The position numbers and the translations under genes are program-made. A stretch of 64,000 bases of DNA, from the NCBI RefSeq assembly GCF_009363695.1, contig NZ_CP045403.1:724001-788000 (forward strand). Direction: 5' to 3'. Under the pieces are notes generated by a model that ran no database searches, had not been told where the DNA came from, and worked only from the letters and a program-made list of their open reading frames with translations. The DNA is from Bacillus sp. THAF10. Its GTDB lineage: Bacteria; Bacillota; Bacilli; Bacillales; Bacillaceae_I. Numbering within the stretch: position 1 is the first letter of the stretch; each line of letters begins with the position of its first letter. This document shows, one piece after another, positions 1-8,710 of this stretch.

Positions 1-765
1 TTGATCTGTACTCGTGAGCGCGCTCAATAGGATGGCAGCATCTTGTACTGTTCGGGTCATGGGACCAGCAGTATCCTGACTAACGGAAATAGGAATGATA
101 CCTCGCCGGCTTAGAAGTCCTACGGTTGGCTTGATTCCAACGATCGAGTTGGAAGCTGCCGGACTTAAAATGGACCCAGATGTTTCCGTCCCGATTGCTG
201 CTGCAGCAAATCCACACGCAATAGCAGCACCAGAACCACTGCTTGACCCACCAACATCGAAAATTCCTGGACCATAAGGGTTTAGTACCTGTCCACCTCT
301 AGAACTGTAGCCATTGGGCATGTTTTGTGTCATAAAATTAGCCCATTCTGTTAGGTTCGTTTTTCCTAGGATAATTGCTCCCGCTTCTCGAAGTTGCGTC
401 ACAATGCTCGCGTCCTCTTGTGCAATATTATTTTCCAACGCAAGAGAGCCCGCACTTGTGTGTAACATATCTGCTGTGTCAATATTGTCCTTTAAGAGGA
501 TGGGGATGCCATGAAGAGGTCCACGTGCCCCGTTTTGCTTTCTTTCTAGGTCAAGCGCTTCTGCGATGTGAACGGCATCAGGGTTCACCTCAAGGACGGA
601 ATTAATTGTGGATGCATTCTTGTCATACTGACTTATGCGATGCAAGTACATCAGAACCAAATCCTTTGACGAAAGCGCACCTGTTTCCATTGCTTCCTGT
701 AGCATTTCAATGGTAGCCTCAGGTAACCATGTATCCACTATACTTGCGAGCTTTGGATGGTACAT
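1..765 (-). CDS. Amidase-signature family hydrolase, 3' part missing (window edge)
   Basis: The first 255 codons are present and the frame runs off the left edge. The family hydrolyses amides with a Ser-cisSer-Lys triad. Visible signatures are LLKDNID (Lys92), the Gly/Ser-rich GGSSSGSG (172-179) and TSGSI (195-199), where the nucleophilic Ser of the family sits. The start at 765 is set by GGAGG about 9 nt upstream. An ATG a few bases further upstream is out of frame and too close to that site. No signal peptide is seen, so it is probably cytosolic. The substrate cannot be inferred. The ABC exporter genes downstream diverge from it. Confidence 0.9.
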   Translation of the reverse strand, partial: MYHPKLASIVDTWLPEATIEMLQEAMETGALSSKDLVLMYLHRISQYDKNASTINSVLEVNPDAVHIAEALDLERKQNGARGPLHGIPILLKDNIDTADMLHTSAGSLALENNIAQEDASIVTQLREAGAIILGKTNLTEWANFMTQNMPNGYSSRGGQVLNPYGPGIFDVGGSSSGSGAAIACGFAAAAIGTETSGSILSPAASNSIVGIKPTVGLLSRRGIIPISVSQDTAGPMTRTVQDAAILLSALTSTDQ

Positions 766-978
766 CGAACATTGCCTCCTTCGAAGAATAATTACATATT
801 TTCACTTATAATAATAATTCAAACTATTTAAAAAACATAGCAAAAAAGGTATGATAAGAGAAGAAAATTTAAAATTCAAGATATTCGTTTCGCTAAACGA
901 AATATCATCGGCGTGAAAAATAGATTTGTGTCTTTCAACGCAGACTAAACAGAGTGAATGGTTTGGAGGATAAGTTAG

Positions 979-2721
979 ATGGGTAGAATTTTTTCTTTTT
1001 TAAAGCCTTATAAGCTCGCAGTCATCATCGCTTTGCTGTTAATGCTAACGGAACTGGTTGTCGAGTTGATGCATCCTTTATTAATGGCCAAAGTTATTGA
1101 TGAGGGGATTTTAACAGGAGATCTTAACGCAGTCTTAAAATGGGGCGGCATCATGGTGTTATTTTCTTTTATTGCCTTTGCAGCTGGAATTACCAACTCC
1201 TTTTTCGCAGCCCATGTCAGTCAAAGCTTCGGTTTTGATATCAGAAAAGGGTTGTTTGGAAAAATTCAGTCCTTTTCCTTTGCCAACTTCAACCTATTCC
1301 CGACGTCATCCCTCATTACCAGAATGACAAATGATGTTACACAAATACAAAACACGGTGTTTATGAGTTTACGGATTATGTTACGCGCCCCTTTACTGGT
1401 GATAGGCGGTGTGGTGATGGCGGTCATTGTGAACTGGCAGCTTGCAGTATTCCTTGTCGTTGGTGTGCCGGTGCTGTTCTTCTTCCTTGTTTGGGTGATG
1501 AAAAAGGGAGGAAAGCTTTTCAAAAATGTTCAAGAAAAGCTAGATGGTGTGAATAACGTGATGAGGGAGAATCTAGGAGGCATCAGGCATATTAAAGCGT
1601 TTCTCCGCAAAAAGCATGAGATCAAACGATTCCGTCATGCAAGCGAAGGGTTGAAGGACGAAACGGTGACTGCCCTTCGACTCATGGAGGTTACGATGCC
1701 AATACTTCTCCTAATAATGAACGCAAGTATTCTTGCTGTGCTTTGGTTTGGAAGTATCGGAGTAACCAATGGCGGAGCTCAGGTAGGAGAGGTTGTTGCT
1801 ATTGTTAACTATGCCACAAGAATTACTGGAGCATTATCGATTTTCTCCTTTATCATCATGGCGTTTGCCCGTGCAAAAGCATCTGCAAACAGAATTACCG
1901 ATGTGTTAGAGGAAGAGATAGATCTTGTTGATCGAGCAAATGCTAATGATAAAAAAGTTATTTTACATGGGGAAGTAACATTTGAGGATGTTTCTTTTCG
2001 ATATCCAAATACAGACATACCTGTGCTTGAGAATATCACGTTTACAGCAGAAGCTGGCTCCACAGTGGCTGTCATGGGAGCAACAGGAGCAGGAAAATCT
2101 TCTTTGTTTCAATTAATTCCGCGACTTTATGATGTACAGAGCGGTGTAATAAAAGTGGATGGTCAGGACATCACCGAGCTCTCTTTAAAACGTCTGCGCA
2201 AGCAAATTGGCTATGTACCACAGGAAGCTCTCCTTTTCTCTGGATCTGTAAAGGATAATATCGCCTGGGGAAAAGAGGATGCCACCCTAAAAGAGATAAT
2301 TAGTGTTGCAAAGGATGCTCAAATTCATGACACAATTGAAAGGCTGCCAAAAAAATATGATACCATTCTCGGTCAAAAAGGGGTCAATCTCTCTGGAGGT
2401 CAAAAGCAACGTCTATCGATTGCGAGAGCCCTTGTTCGAAAGCCGAAAATCCTCATGCTTGATGACAGCACAAGTGCATTGGATTTAAAAACAGAAGCAA
2501 AGCTCCTTTCCGCCATCAAACCGTACGACTGTACCATGTTTATCGTGACACAAAAAGTTAGCACCGCTATGGAAGCAGATAAAATCTTGTTAGTAGAAGA
2601 TGGCAGGTTATTAGAGGAAGGAAGTCATGAAGAGCTTCTACAATCCTCCACCCTTTATCAAAAGATTTATCAGTCACAGTTTGGAACGGAGGTGACACAG
2701 CATGTCGAGGCGTATAAGTAG
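979..2721 (+). CDS. ABC exporter half-transporter, degenerate-site subunit (YfiB-like)
   Basis: A 580-residue fusion of a six-helix membrane domain (about 1-310) and an ATPase domain. Walker A is GATGAGKSS near residue 367 and the signature is LSGGQKQR. Walker B ends in DD (ILMLDDSTSALD) instead of DE, and the H-loop His is Gln (IVTQKVS). This is the pattern of the non-catalytic half of heterodimeric exporters (the BmrCD, LmrCD and TM287/288 type). GGAGG precedes the ATG. The stop overlaps the start of the partner gene, so the two are co-translated. By family the pair probably exports drugs or lipid-like compounds; the substrate is unknown. Confidence 0.93.
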   Translation: MGRIFSFLKPYKLAVIIALLLMLTELVVELMHPLLMAKVIDEGILTGDLNAVLKWGGIMVLFSFIAFAAGITNSFFAAHVSQSFGFDIRKGLFGKIQSFSFANFNLFPTSSLITRMTNDVTQIQNTVFMSLRIMLRAPLLVIGGVVMAVIVNWQLAVFLVVGVPVLFFFLVWVMKKGGKLFKNVQEKLDGVNNVMRENLGGIRHIKAFLRKKHEIKRFRHASEGLKDETVTALRLMEVTMPILLLIMNASILAVLWFGSIGVTNGGAQVGEVVAIVNYATRITGALSIFSFIIMAFARAKASANRITDVLEEEIDLVDRANANDKKVILHGEVTFEDVSFRYPNTDIPVLENITFTAEAGSTVAVMGATGAGKSSLFQLIPRLYDVQSGVIKVDGQDITELSLKRLRKQIGYVPQEALLFSGSVKDNIAWGKEDATLKEIISVAKDAQIHDTIERLPKKYDTILGQKGVNLSGGQKQRLSIARALVRKPKILMLDDSTSALDLKTEAKLLSAIKPYDCTMFIVTQKVSTAMEADKILLVEDGRLLEEGSHEELLQSSTLYQKIYQSQFGTEVTQHVEAYK

Positions 2722-4510
2722 TAGCGCTGCAGCTGCAAGTAAAGCCAATCCAAAACCAAAAGCAAAGGATTGGTGGGGAACCATTAGCAGGGTTTGGCGA
2801 TACCTTGGGGAGAAGAAGAGTTTATTGAGCTTAGTATTGATTATGGTTGTCGCAAGCTCTGCCCTGGGTTTATTGGGTCCATTTATTGTAGGAATGGCAA
2901 TTGATGATTACGTTGTGGACCAAAACTCCGAAGGTCTTCTTCAAGTGATTGTTGGACTGGTGTTTGTGTATATTTTTTATTCTCTTTCCATGTGGCTACA
3001 GAACTATTGGATGGTTGGGATTGCACAAAATACGGTACTGAAGATGAGAATGCAGCTTTTTGAGCATTTGCACAAGCTCCCTATTCCTTATTTCGATAAA
3101 AGGCAGCATGGGGAGCTAATGAGTCGGGTTACAAACGATATGGAAAATGTCAGTTCCACGTTAAATAGCTCAGTAATCCAAATCTTTTCAAGCATTTTAA
3201 CTTTAGTGGGGACAGTTTCTGTGATGCTGTATTTAAGTCCATTACTGACCCTTATTACTTTAATTATTATTCCTGTCATGTTTCTTGGTTTAAAATGGAT
3301 TACGAACCGAACAGGTCCATTGTTTAAGGAAACGCAAAAAAATCTTGGAGAACTAAACGGGTACATCGAAGAAACTATCTCTGGCCAACGTATTGTAAAA
3401 ACCTTTTCGCAAGAGGATAAGGTGATGAAAGAGTTTACCGAGAAGAGTCTCAAGCTAAAGAAATCGGCTTATTGGGCCCAAACCTATTCAGGCTTTATTC
3501 CAAAGCTAATGAACATGCTCAATAATTTAAGCTTTGCGATAATTGCCGGAGTGGGAGGTTTGCTTGCCTTAAATACTCAATCTGGGATTACCATTGGTAT
3601 TATTGTCATTTTTGCGGAGTATTCTCGGCAGTTTACCCGTCCTTTAAATGATTTAGCAAACCAGTTCAATACGTTACTATCAGCAGTTGCTGGAGCAGAG
3701 CGGGTGTTTGATGTAATGGATGAGGTAGAGGAAGAGAGCGATGAAGTGGAGGCAATCGAGCTTGATGCTGTTAAAGGTGAAGTAGAATTTAGAGATGCAT
3801 CTTTTTCCTACGAAGACGATGACCATACAATCAATCAGATAAGCTTTCATGTGGAAGCAGGAGAAACAGTGGCGTTTGTTGGGCCAACAGGTGCTGGGAA
3901 AACGACAGTTATCAATCTGATTTCCCGCTTTTATGACGTAGATAGCGGTACAATTTTATTAGATGGTCACCCGTTAAAAAGGATAAAACGTTCAAGTTTG
4001 AGAAAGCATATGGCATTTGTTTTGCAGGATTCTTTTTTATTTGAAGGAACGGTACTGGAAAATATCCGATACGGAAGACTCGATGCTACTGACGAAGAGG
4101 TGGAGGAAGCAGCTAAGCTTGCCAATGCACATTCTTTTATCAAGAAATTACCTGGTGGGTATCATTTTCATCTGAAGCAGGACGGCAGCGGCATCAGTCA
4201 GGGACAAAAGCAATTATTGTCCATTGCGCGCGCAGTCCTTTCCAATCCCTCCATACTGGTGTTAGATGAAGCTACAAGTAGCATCGATACTATTACAGAA
4301 ATGAAAATACAAGAAGCCTTACAACGCTTAATGGAAGGGCGCACAAGCTTTGTCATCGCCCACCGCCTGAACACGATTCAAAATGCAGATCAAATCTTGG
4401 TGTTAAAAGATGGGGAAATCATTGAAAAGGGTTCGCATGATACTCTGCTAACTGAACAAGGATTCTACTATGAACTATTCACTAGTCAGTTGAAAAAAGA
4501 GGTTGGTTAA
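2702..4510 (+). CDS. ABC exporter half-transporter, catalytic-site subunit (YfiC-like)
   Basis: A 602-residue partner of the preceding gene, overlapping it by 20 nt, with a GGAGG site inside the upstream gene. It has an N-terminal Lys/Ala-rich tail, six membrane helices and an ATPase domain. Walker A is GPTGAGKTT near residue 393, Walker B is canonical (ILVLDEATSSID) and the H-loop is intact (FVIAHRLNTI). Its signature is altered to ISQGQKQL. The defects of the two subunits are complementary: this Walker site pairs with the intact LSGGQ of the partner to make the active site, and the altered signature falls at the degenerate site. This supports an obligate heterodimer. Confidence 0.93.
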   Translation: MSRRISSSAAAASKANPKPKAKDWWGTISRVWRYLGEKKSLLSLVLIMVVASSALGLLGPFIVGMAIDDYVVDQNSEGLLQVIVGLVFVYIFYSLSMWLQNYWMVGIAQNTVLKMRMQLFEHLHKLPIPYFDKRQHGELMSRVTNDMENVSSTLNSSVIQIFSSILTLVGTVSVMLYLSPLLTLITLIIIPVMFLGLKWITNRTGPLFKETQKNLGELNGYIEETISGQRIVKTFSQEDKVMKEFTEKSLKLKKSAYWAQTYSGFIPKLMNMLNNLSFAIIAGVGGLLALNTQSGITIGIIVIFAEYSRQFTRPLNDLANQFNTLLSAVAGAERVFDVMDEVEEESDEVEAIELDAVKGEVEFRDASFSYEDDDHTINQISFHVEAGETVAFVGPTGAGKTTVINLISRFYDVDSGTILLDGHPLKRIKRSSLRKHMAFVLQDSFLFEGTVLENIRYGRLDATDEEVEEAAKLANAHSFIKKLPGGYHFHLKQDGSGISQGQKQLLSIARAVLSNPSILVLDEATSSIDTITEMKIQEALQRLMEGRTSFVIAHRLNTIQNADQILVLKDGEIIEKGSHDTLLTEQGFYYELFTSQLKKEVG

Positions 4511-4513
4511 CTA

Positions 4514-4560
4514 CAAAAGCACCTTCTCGACTCGTATTCCGTCGTGAAGGGTGCTTTTTA
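4514..4560 (+). terminator. Intrinsic terminator of the ABC exporter operon
   Basis: AAAAGCACC and GGGTGCTTTT arms extended by TTCTCGAC/GTCGTGAA, followed by a short T run, directly after the second exporter gene. Confidence 0.85.
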
Positions 4561-4658
4561 TTGTAGTTCTTTTCTGAAGGAATGTTGATTAACTTGGAAA
4601 AAGTTGGCTCCTTTATGGTTGTGGAGTAGGTGATATAGCACAGGTAAAAAGTCTCGAG

Positions 4659-4687
4659 TTGTATTAATGAGTAGAATGCTTTATAAT
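4659..4687 (+). promoter_or_regulatory. Sigma-A-type promoter of the AlsT gene
   Basis: TTGTAT at 4659-4664, a 17-nt spacer and TATAAT at 4682-4687. The last bases of the -10 box contain an ATG (4686) that opens the longest reading frame. That ATG would therefore lie upstream of the transcript start and cannot be used from this promoter. Confidence 0.7.
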
Positions 4688-4742
4688 GCTGTACAGCAAG
4701 AAAATTCTAAATATTACAAATAAGTTAAAGGGGGATTACGAT

Positions 4743-6215
4743 TTGGAGTCATTTGAAAAATCGATAGAGACATTAGTCGGATATCTATGGAGTACACCGA
4801 TGATTGTCTTCTGTCTAGGAGTAGGATTACTATTTACCATTTTAACAAGATTTGTACAAGTAAGGCTTTTCAAGGATATGATTAAGCAAATATTCACTGG
4901 AAAAGCTTCCAGTGCTGGGGTTTCCCCGTTTCAGGCCTTATCGATTTCTTTATCGGGACGTGTAGGTACAGGTAATATTGCCGGAACTGCCACTGCGATT
5001 GCGATGGGTGGTCCTGGAGCAGTTTTTTGGATGTGGACCATCGCCTTTATTGGTGCTTCAAGTGCTTTTGTTGAATCCGCACTTGCTCAAGTATACAAAT
5101 CAAAGCAGGACGGTGAGTACCGAGGCGGACCTGCTTACTACATTGAAAAAGGAATTGGCTGGAGATGGTACGGAATTATTTTTGCATTCGCAGCACTATT
5201 GGCCATGAGCTTATTGATGCCAGGACTGCAAGCAAATGCCATCGGAACAGGTTTGACTAATGCATTTGGTATTGGAAAATACACTGTTGCAATCGGATTA
5301 GTTATTGTTATTGGTCTTATTATTTTTGGTGGAGTAAAGCGTATTGCACATGTTGCTCAACTTGTTGTTCCCTTCATGGCTATTGCTTATATGTTAGTTG
5401 CATTAGGAATCATCGCTGTGAACATCACAGAATTACCGGGAGTTTTCAGATTGATTTTTAGTAGTGCTTTTGGAATGGACTCTGCATTTGGAGGAATCCT
5501 TGGAGCAGCCATTTCATGGGGAGTAAAACGTGGAATATTCTCCAATGAAGCGGGTCAAGGGACAGGCCCACATGCTGCCGCTGCTGCTGAGGTATCTCAC
5601 CCTGCAAAGCAAGGTCTTGTTCAAGCGTTTTCCGTTTATATTGATACGATTTTAGTATGTTCAGCAACCGCATTTATGATTTTATTTACTGGTTCTTATA
5701 ATGTAGAAGACCCAAATAACGAAGGACAGTTCCTTGTAAATAATCTTGGAGCAAGTGTAGAAGCGGGCGCTGAATATACGCAGGCTGCCGTAGAATCTGT
5801 TCTTCCTGGATTTGGCGCTGGATTTGTAGGGATATCGCTTTTATTCTTTGCATTTACGACCATTATGGCATATTACTATATTGCCGAGACGAACATCGCT
5901 TACCTTGTTCGTGGTGGTAGCAATAAAATACCGATGTTCATCCTAAAAGTGGTGCTGTTGTTTGCAACGTTCTTTGGAGTAGTAAGACCAACAAAAGTTG
6001 CTTGGGGTCTTGGAGATGTCGGACTTGGAATCATGGTTTGGTTAAACCTAATTGCACTTCTCCTGCTTATTAAGCCAGCGCTTGCCGTATTGAAGGACTA
6101 CGACGAACAGCGAAAACGTGGAGTAGATCCAACCTTTAACCCTGATAAATTAGGTATCAAAAATGCCGAGTTCTGGACAAAGGAATATGAAAAAGACGAT
6201 GACCGAGCATCGTAA
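4743..6215 (+). CDS. alsT: Sodium:alanine/glycine symporter family protein (AGCS, AlsT-type)
   Basis: A polytopic membrane protein of 490 residues. It has family features such as the SLSGRVGTGNIAGTATAIA segment and GPAYYIEKG, with about ten hydrophobic helices. Family members import small neutral amino acids (alanine, glycine, glutamine) with sodium. TTG at 4743 is chosen because AAAGGGGGA lies 5-13 nt upstream and because the upstream in-frame ATG (4686) sits inside a -10 promoter box. The gene stands alone between terminators. The exact amino acid cannot be told from sequence. Confidence 0.92.
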   Translation: MESFEKSIETLVGYLWSTPMIVFCLGVGLLFTILTRFVQVRLFKDMIKQIFTGKASSAGVSPFQALSISLSGRVGTGNIAGTATAIAMGGPGAVFWMWTIAFIGASSAFVESALAQVYKSKQDGEYRGGPAYYIEKGIGWRWYGIIFAFAALLAMSLLMPGLQANAIGTGLTNAFGIGKYTVAIGLVIVIGLIIFGGVKRIAHVAQLVVPFMAIAYMLVALGIIAVNITELPGVFRLIFSSAFGMDSAFGGILGAAISWGVKRGIFSNEAGQGTGPHAAAAAEVSHPAKQGLVQAFSVYIDTILVCSATAFMILFTGSYNVEDPNNEGQFLVNNLGASVEAGAEYTQAAVESVLPGFGAGFVGISLLFFAFTTIMAYYYIAETNIAYLVRGGSNKIPMFILKVVLLFATFFGVVRPTKVAWGLGDVGLGIMVWLNLIALLLLIKPALAVLKDYDEQRKRGVDPTFNPDKLGIKNAEFWTKEYEKDDDRAS

Positions 6216-6227
6216 ATGTTCGAATCA

Positions 6228-6266
6228 AAGAGGAGCTCATCTACCGTGGTGTAGATGAGCTCTTTT
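6228..6266 (+). terminator. Intrinsic terminator after the AlsT gene
   Basis: A near-perfect stem, AAGAGGAGCTCATCTACC with its complement, and a T-rich tail. Confidence 0.9.
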
Positions 6267-6389
6267 CTATTTCTCCTACAAAAGTAACAAATAAAGCACA
6301 TTTATCGATAGAATATACAAGGATTTTCTGCTCCATTGTCGAAACAGTATTTTATATAGATATTTTTCATTAGATAAGGGGCGACTGAA

Positions 6390-7664
6390 ATGTTGGCTGA
6401 AAAGCTACTTTTGCATGTCTTAATAATCATTGCACCAGTGTTGATTTTATATGTCGTATCAGAAAATAGAAAAATAGGTCATTCCCCTTTATTTATCGGC
6501 TTGGTACAAGGAATTGCAGCGAGCCTTTGTCTTATCTTTTCCTTTATGGATTTAGGTTTTATGTGGGACCTTCGTTATATACCTTTAGTGATGGCCTTTT
6601 TATATGGTGGTCCGCGAGCGGGAATTATTGTGTTGTTTTCCATCCTAATAACAAGATTCTTCGTAGGAGGAGATTTGTTGTTATTCGGGTTGATTAGCGG
6701 AATAGTAGCTGCAATTATCCCTTTTTTAGCAATGAGATATTTCACGAACATAACGACGAAGAAAAAACGGATAGCCTTGGCAATTTTCATCGGCTTTTGG
6801 CCGAATCTAGTCTTTCTCTCAAAACTTGTTAATTATTTTTCGGATCAGCATTCCTTGGGAGAAACGACCAATATGATTTTTTACATTATTCTCTTTAGTT
6901 TGATTCAAGTGATAGGTGTTGGATTTGCTGCCGTCATTCACGAGGCTATTTTGGAAAGAGAAATCATGAAACAGGAAATCAGGCGTGCAGAAAAGCTAAA
7001 CATGCTAGGAGAGCTCGCGGCATCCATTGCACATGAGGTAAGAAATCCATTGACAGTAGTGAAAGGTTTTTTACAGCTGATGCAAAAGGATGAGAAAGGG
7101 AAAAATCATTCGTATATCAGTCTGGTGCTTAGTGAGCTTGCACGCGCTGAATCCATAATCAATGATTATCTTAATTTCGCTAAACCGGAATTTAAAAAAA
7201 TCGAGCAAGTTAATTTGGGTGATTTATTAAATGAAGTGAAACTGCTTTTGAATCCTCTAGCGATAAAAAATGGAGTTCATATAGAAAGCTATTTGGAGAA
7301 AAATGTCTATATGGATGCGGACAAAAACCAACTAAAGCAAGCACTCGTCAATATTATTAAAAATGCTATAGAAGCAACTCCTCAAGATGGAAGGGTTTAT
7401 GTTAAGTTAATTTCTAATGCAGGGGGCATCCAGATTGTTGTCAAGGATACCGGTGTAGGAATGTCCGAGGAACAAGTATCGCGAATTGGGACTCTTTTTT
7501 ATACCACAAAGGACAAAGGGACTGGACTTGGTACAACAGTATCCTTGCGTATAATTGACAGCATGAACGGAAAAGTTCTTTATCATAGTGAGATGGAGAA
7601 AGGAACAGAGGTGAAAATCTCTTTTCCACCTGTAAAAGCTGTAGAAAAATCTAACGCTGGGTAA
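6390..7664 (+). CDS. Orphan sensor histidine kinase, KinB-like with 5TM-LYT sensor
   Basis: A 424-residue membrane kinase. The N-terminal ~190 residues form about six hydrophobic segments resembling the 5TMR-LYT sensor domain (GPRAG near residue 74). The HisKA H-box is SIAHEVRNPLTVVKGF with the phospho-accepting His near 214. The ATPase part has an N-box (NIIKNAIEAT), DTGVGM and GTGLGT. No response regulator is adjacent. This domain layout is that of the Bacillus sporulation phosphorelay kinases such as KinB, so Spo0F is a plausible partner; that is inference. GGGGCGACTGAA precedes the ATG. Confidence 0.9.
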   Translation: MLAEKLLLHVLIIIAPVLILYVVSENRKIGHSPLFIGLVQGIAASLCLIFSFMDLGFMWDLRYIPLVMAFLYGGPRAGIIVLFSILITRFFVGGDLLLFGLISGIVAAIIPFLAMRYFTNITTKKKRIALAIFIGFWPNLVFLSKLVNYFSDQHSLGETTNMIFYIILFSLIQVIGVGFAAVIHEAILEREIMKQEIRRAEKLNMLGELAASIAHEVRNPLTVVKGFLQLMQKDEKGKNHSYISLVLSELARAESIINDYLNFAKPEFKKIEQVNLGDLLNEVKLLLNPLAIKNGVHIESYLEKNVYMDADKNQLKQALVNIIKNAIEATPQDGRVYVKLISNAGGIQIVVKDTGVGMSEEQVSRIGTLFYTTKDKGTGLGTTVSLRIIDSMNGKVLYHSEMEKGTEVKISFPPVKAVEKSNAG

Positions 7665-7672
7665 AAAAACAC

Positions 7673-7702
7673 TGCCCTTTTAAGAAAAAAAGACAGTGTC
7701 TC
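7673..7702. terminator. Hairpin that probably served as a shared convergent terminator
   Basis: ACACTG and CAGTGT arms extended by G-U pairs, with T/A runs on both sides. Read on the minus strand it ends in seven T. It lies directly after the kinase gene. Before the cassette at 7709-8699 inserted it would also have followed the stop codon of the oxidoreductase gene (8708). Confidence 0.6.
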
Positions 7703-7710
7703 ATTATACT
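7700..7710 (+). repeat. Left direct repeat of cassette (TCATTATACTA)
   Basis: An 11-nt sequence repeated exactly at 8700-8710. Its last two bases may belong to the terminal inverted repeat, so the true target duplication is 9-11 bp. Confidence 0.8.
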
Positions 7711-7877
7711 AACGGGTTCGGATTAGGAGTACAAAAACTTAATTGGCATATCAAATTTTGGTTCAAATCAGCCCGAAAACTGGGCATAAGCACAAAGAAA
7801 TTTGAATGGAATGATATTATTTATCTTAGATAAAAGGGTGGATATTAAAAATTAGAAATAAACGAGGTTCGTGAATT

Positions 7878-8546
7878 ATGGAATTAAGAGATTATTTAAA
7901 TACAACTTTTCCAGGACTAATCTTAAAGCCAAGTCTTTATAATCAATGGGATATTGGTCTGCACTTCGAGTTCGCACAAGGGATGTATCAGTTTAATGAC
8001 GATAATACCCTTAATCTTGATATGTTTAATCGTGTATATAATCAAGCGTTAGCTATTTTCCATTATCTTTTTTCGGACCAAGATGAGATTTTTCTTGTTA
8101 CGAATATATATCATCTTAAATGTTTGAAAGATAGGACAAACCCAATAAAAGTCTATCAACGTTCTATAAAAAATAAAAATTTGAAATTTAATATACGGCA
8201 AACGACATTACCATTTGTTTTTGATGATGAAGAAGATACGGATGAATATTACACTTCTCAGTTTTTTTTAAAGTGTAATAAAAGTGATATACGATACCTT
8301 TTGTTGATTAAAGCAGCTTGTAATGAAGATTTTCCCTTGAAACCTAAATTTGGAGGAAGAAATGGCTCGTATTATCCAGATGTATTTTTCATAAACGCTT
8401 CAAAAAATATCATTTTTTTTATTTATGATGATAGAGGTTGTGAAGTCATTGCAAATAATAAAGAAACCATTCGACCATTATATAATCAATACAAATATTG
8501 GCTTAGCGAATATGACAAGGAAAAGATTGAACGACTTTTCCACTAA
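7878..8546 (+). CDS. DUF3885 domain-containing protein, cassette passenger
   Basis: A 222-residue soluble protein, acidic and aromatic-rich, with no signal peptide or membrane segment. The C-terminal stretch with IYDDRGCEVIANNKETIRP and YNQYKYWLSEYDKEKIE matches my recollection of the DUF3885 family; its function is not established. The codons are noticeably more AT-rich than in neighbouring genes, consistent with acquisition on the surrounding cassette. A GAGG site lies about 12 nt upstream of the ATG. Small soluble proteins of this kind can be immunity proteins, but nothing here proves it. Confidence 0.8.
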   Translation: MELRDYLNTTFPGLILKPSLYNQWDIGLHFEFAQGMYQFNDDNTLNLDMFNRVYNQALAIFHYLFSDQDEIFLVTNIYHLKCLKDRTNPIKVYQRSIKNKNLKFNIRQTTLPFVFDDEEDTDEYYTSQFFLKCNKSDIRYLLLIKAACNEDFPLKPKFGGRNGSYYPDVFFINASKNIIFFIYDDRGCEVIANNKETIRPLYNQYKYWLSEYDKEKIERLFH

Positions 8547-8568
8547 CTAATATGAGCTGGTTAACCGT

Positions 8569-8602
8569 AAAAAATGGACCACCAAATGATGGTCCATTTT
8601 TA
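8569..8602 (+). terminator. Intrinsic terminator of the DUF3885 gene
   Basis: AAAAATGGACCA and TGGTCCATTTTT arms around a short loop, within the cassette. Confidence 0.9.
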
Positions 8603-8699
8603 TTGCTGTTTTATGGTTATTTGTACTCCGAATTTGTTGCTAAAACACCTGACATTCATTATGCTATTAACACTTTTGTACTTCAAAACTAACCCGTTA

Positions 8700-8710
8700 T
8701 CATTATACTA
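8700..8710 (+). repeat. Right direct repeat of cassette (TCATTATACTA)
   Basis: An exact copy of 7700-7710. It overlaps the stop codon of the minus-strand oxidoreductase gene (TAG at 8710-8708), so the insertion just preserved that gene's coding end. Confidence 0.8.

Larger units (their letters stand above)
7709..8699. mobile_element. 991-bp non-autonomous cassette with imperfect terminal inverted repeats
   Basis: Both ends begin TAACGGGTT and continue with interrupted similarity over about 40 bp, including AGTACAAAA, TTAAT and GCATA in the same order and orientation. The element is flanked by the direct repeat TCATTATACTA. It contains one AT-rich gene (DUF3885) with its own terminator and no transposase. 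This resembles mobile insertion cassettes of the Bacillus cereus group (MIC231 type), which carry passenger genes between IS ends and are moved in trans. The transposase family cannot be assigned from the ends alone. Confidence 0.75.

Noticed and set aside
4686..4742. N-terminal extension of the AlsT-type protein from ATG 4686
   Set aside because: That ATG lies in the -10 promoter box and has no ribosome site; TTG 4743 does.
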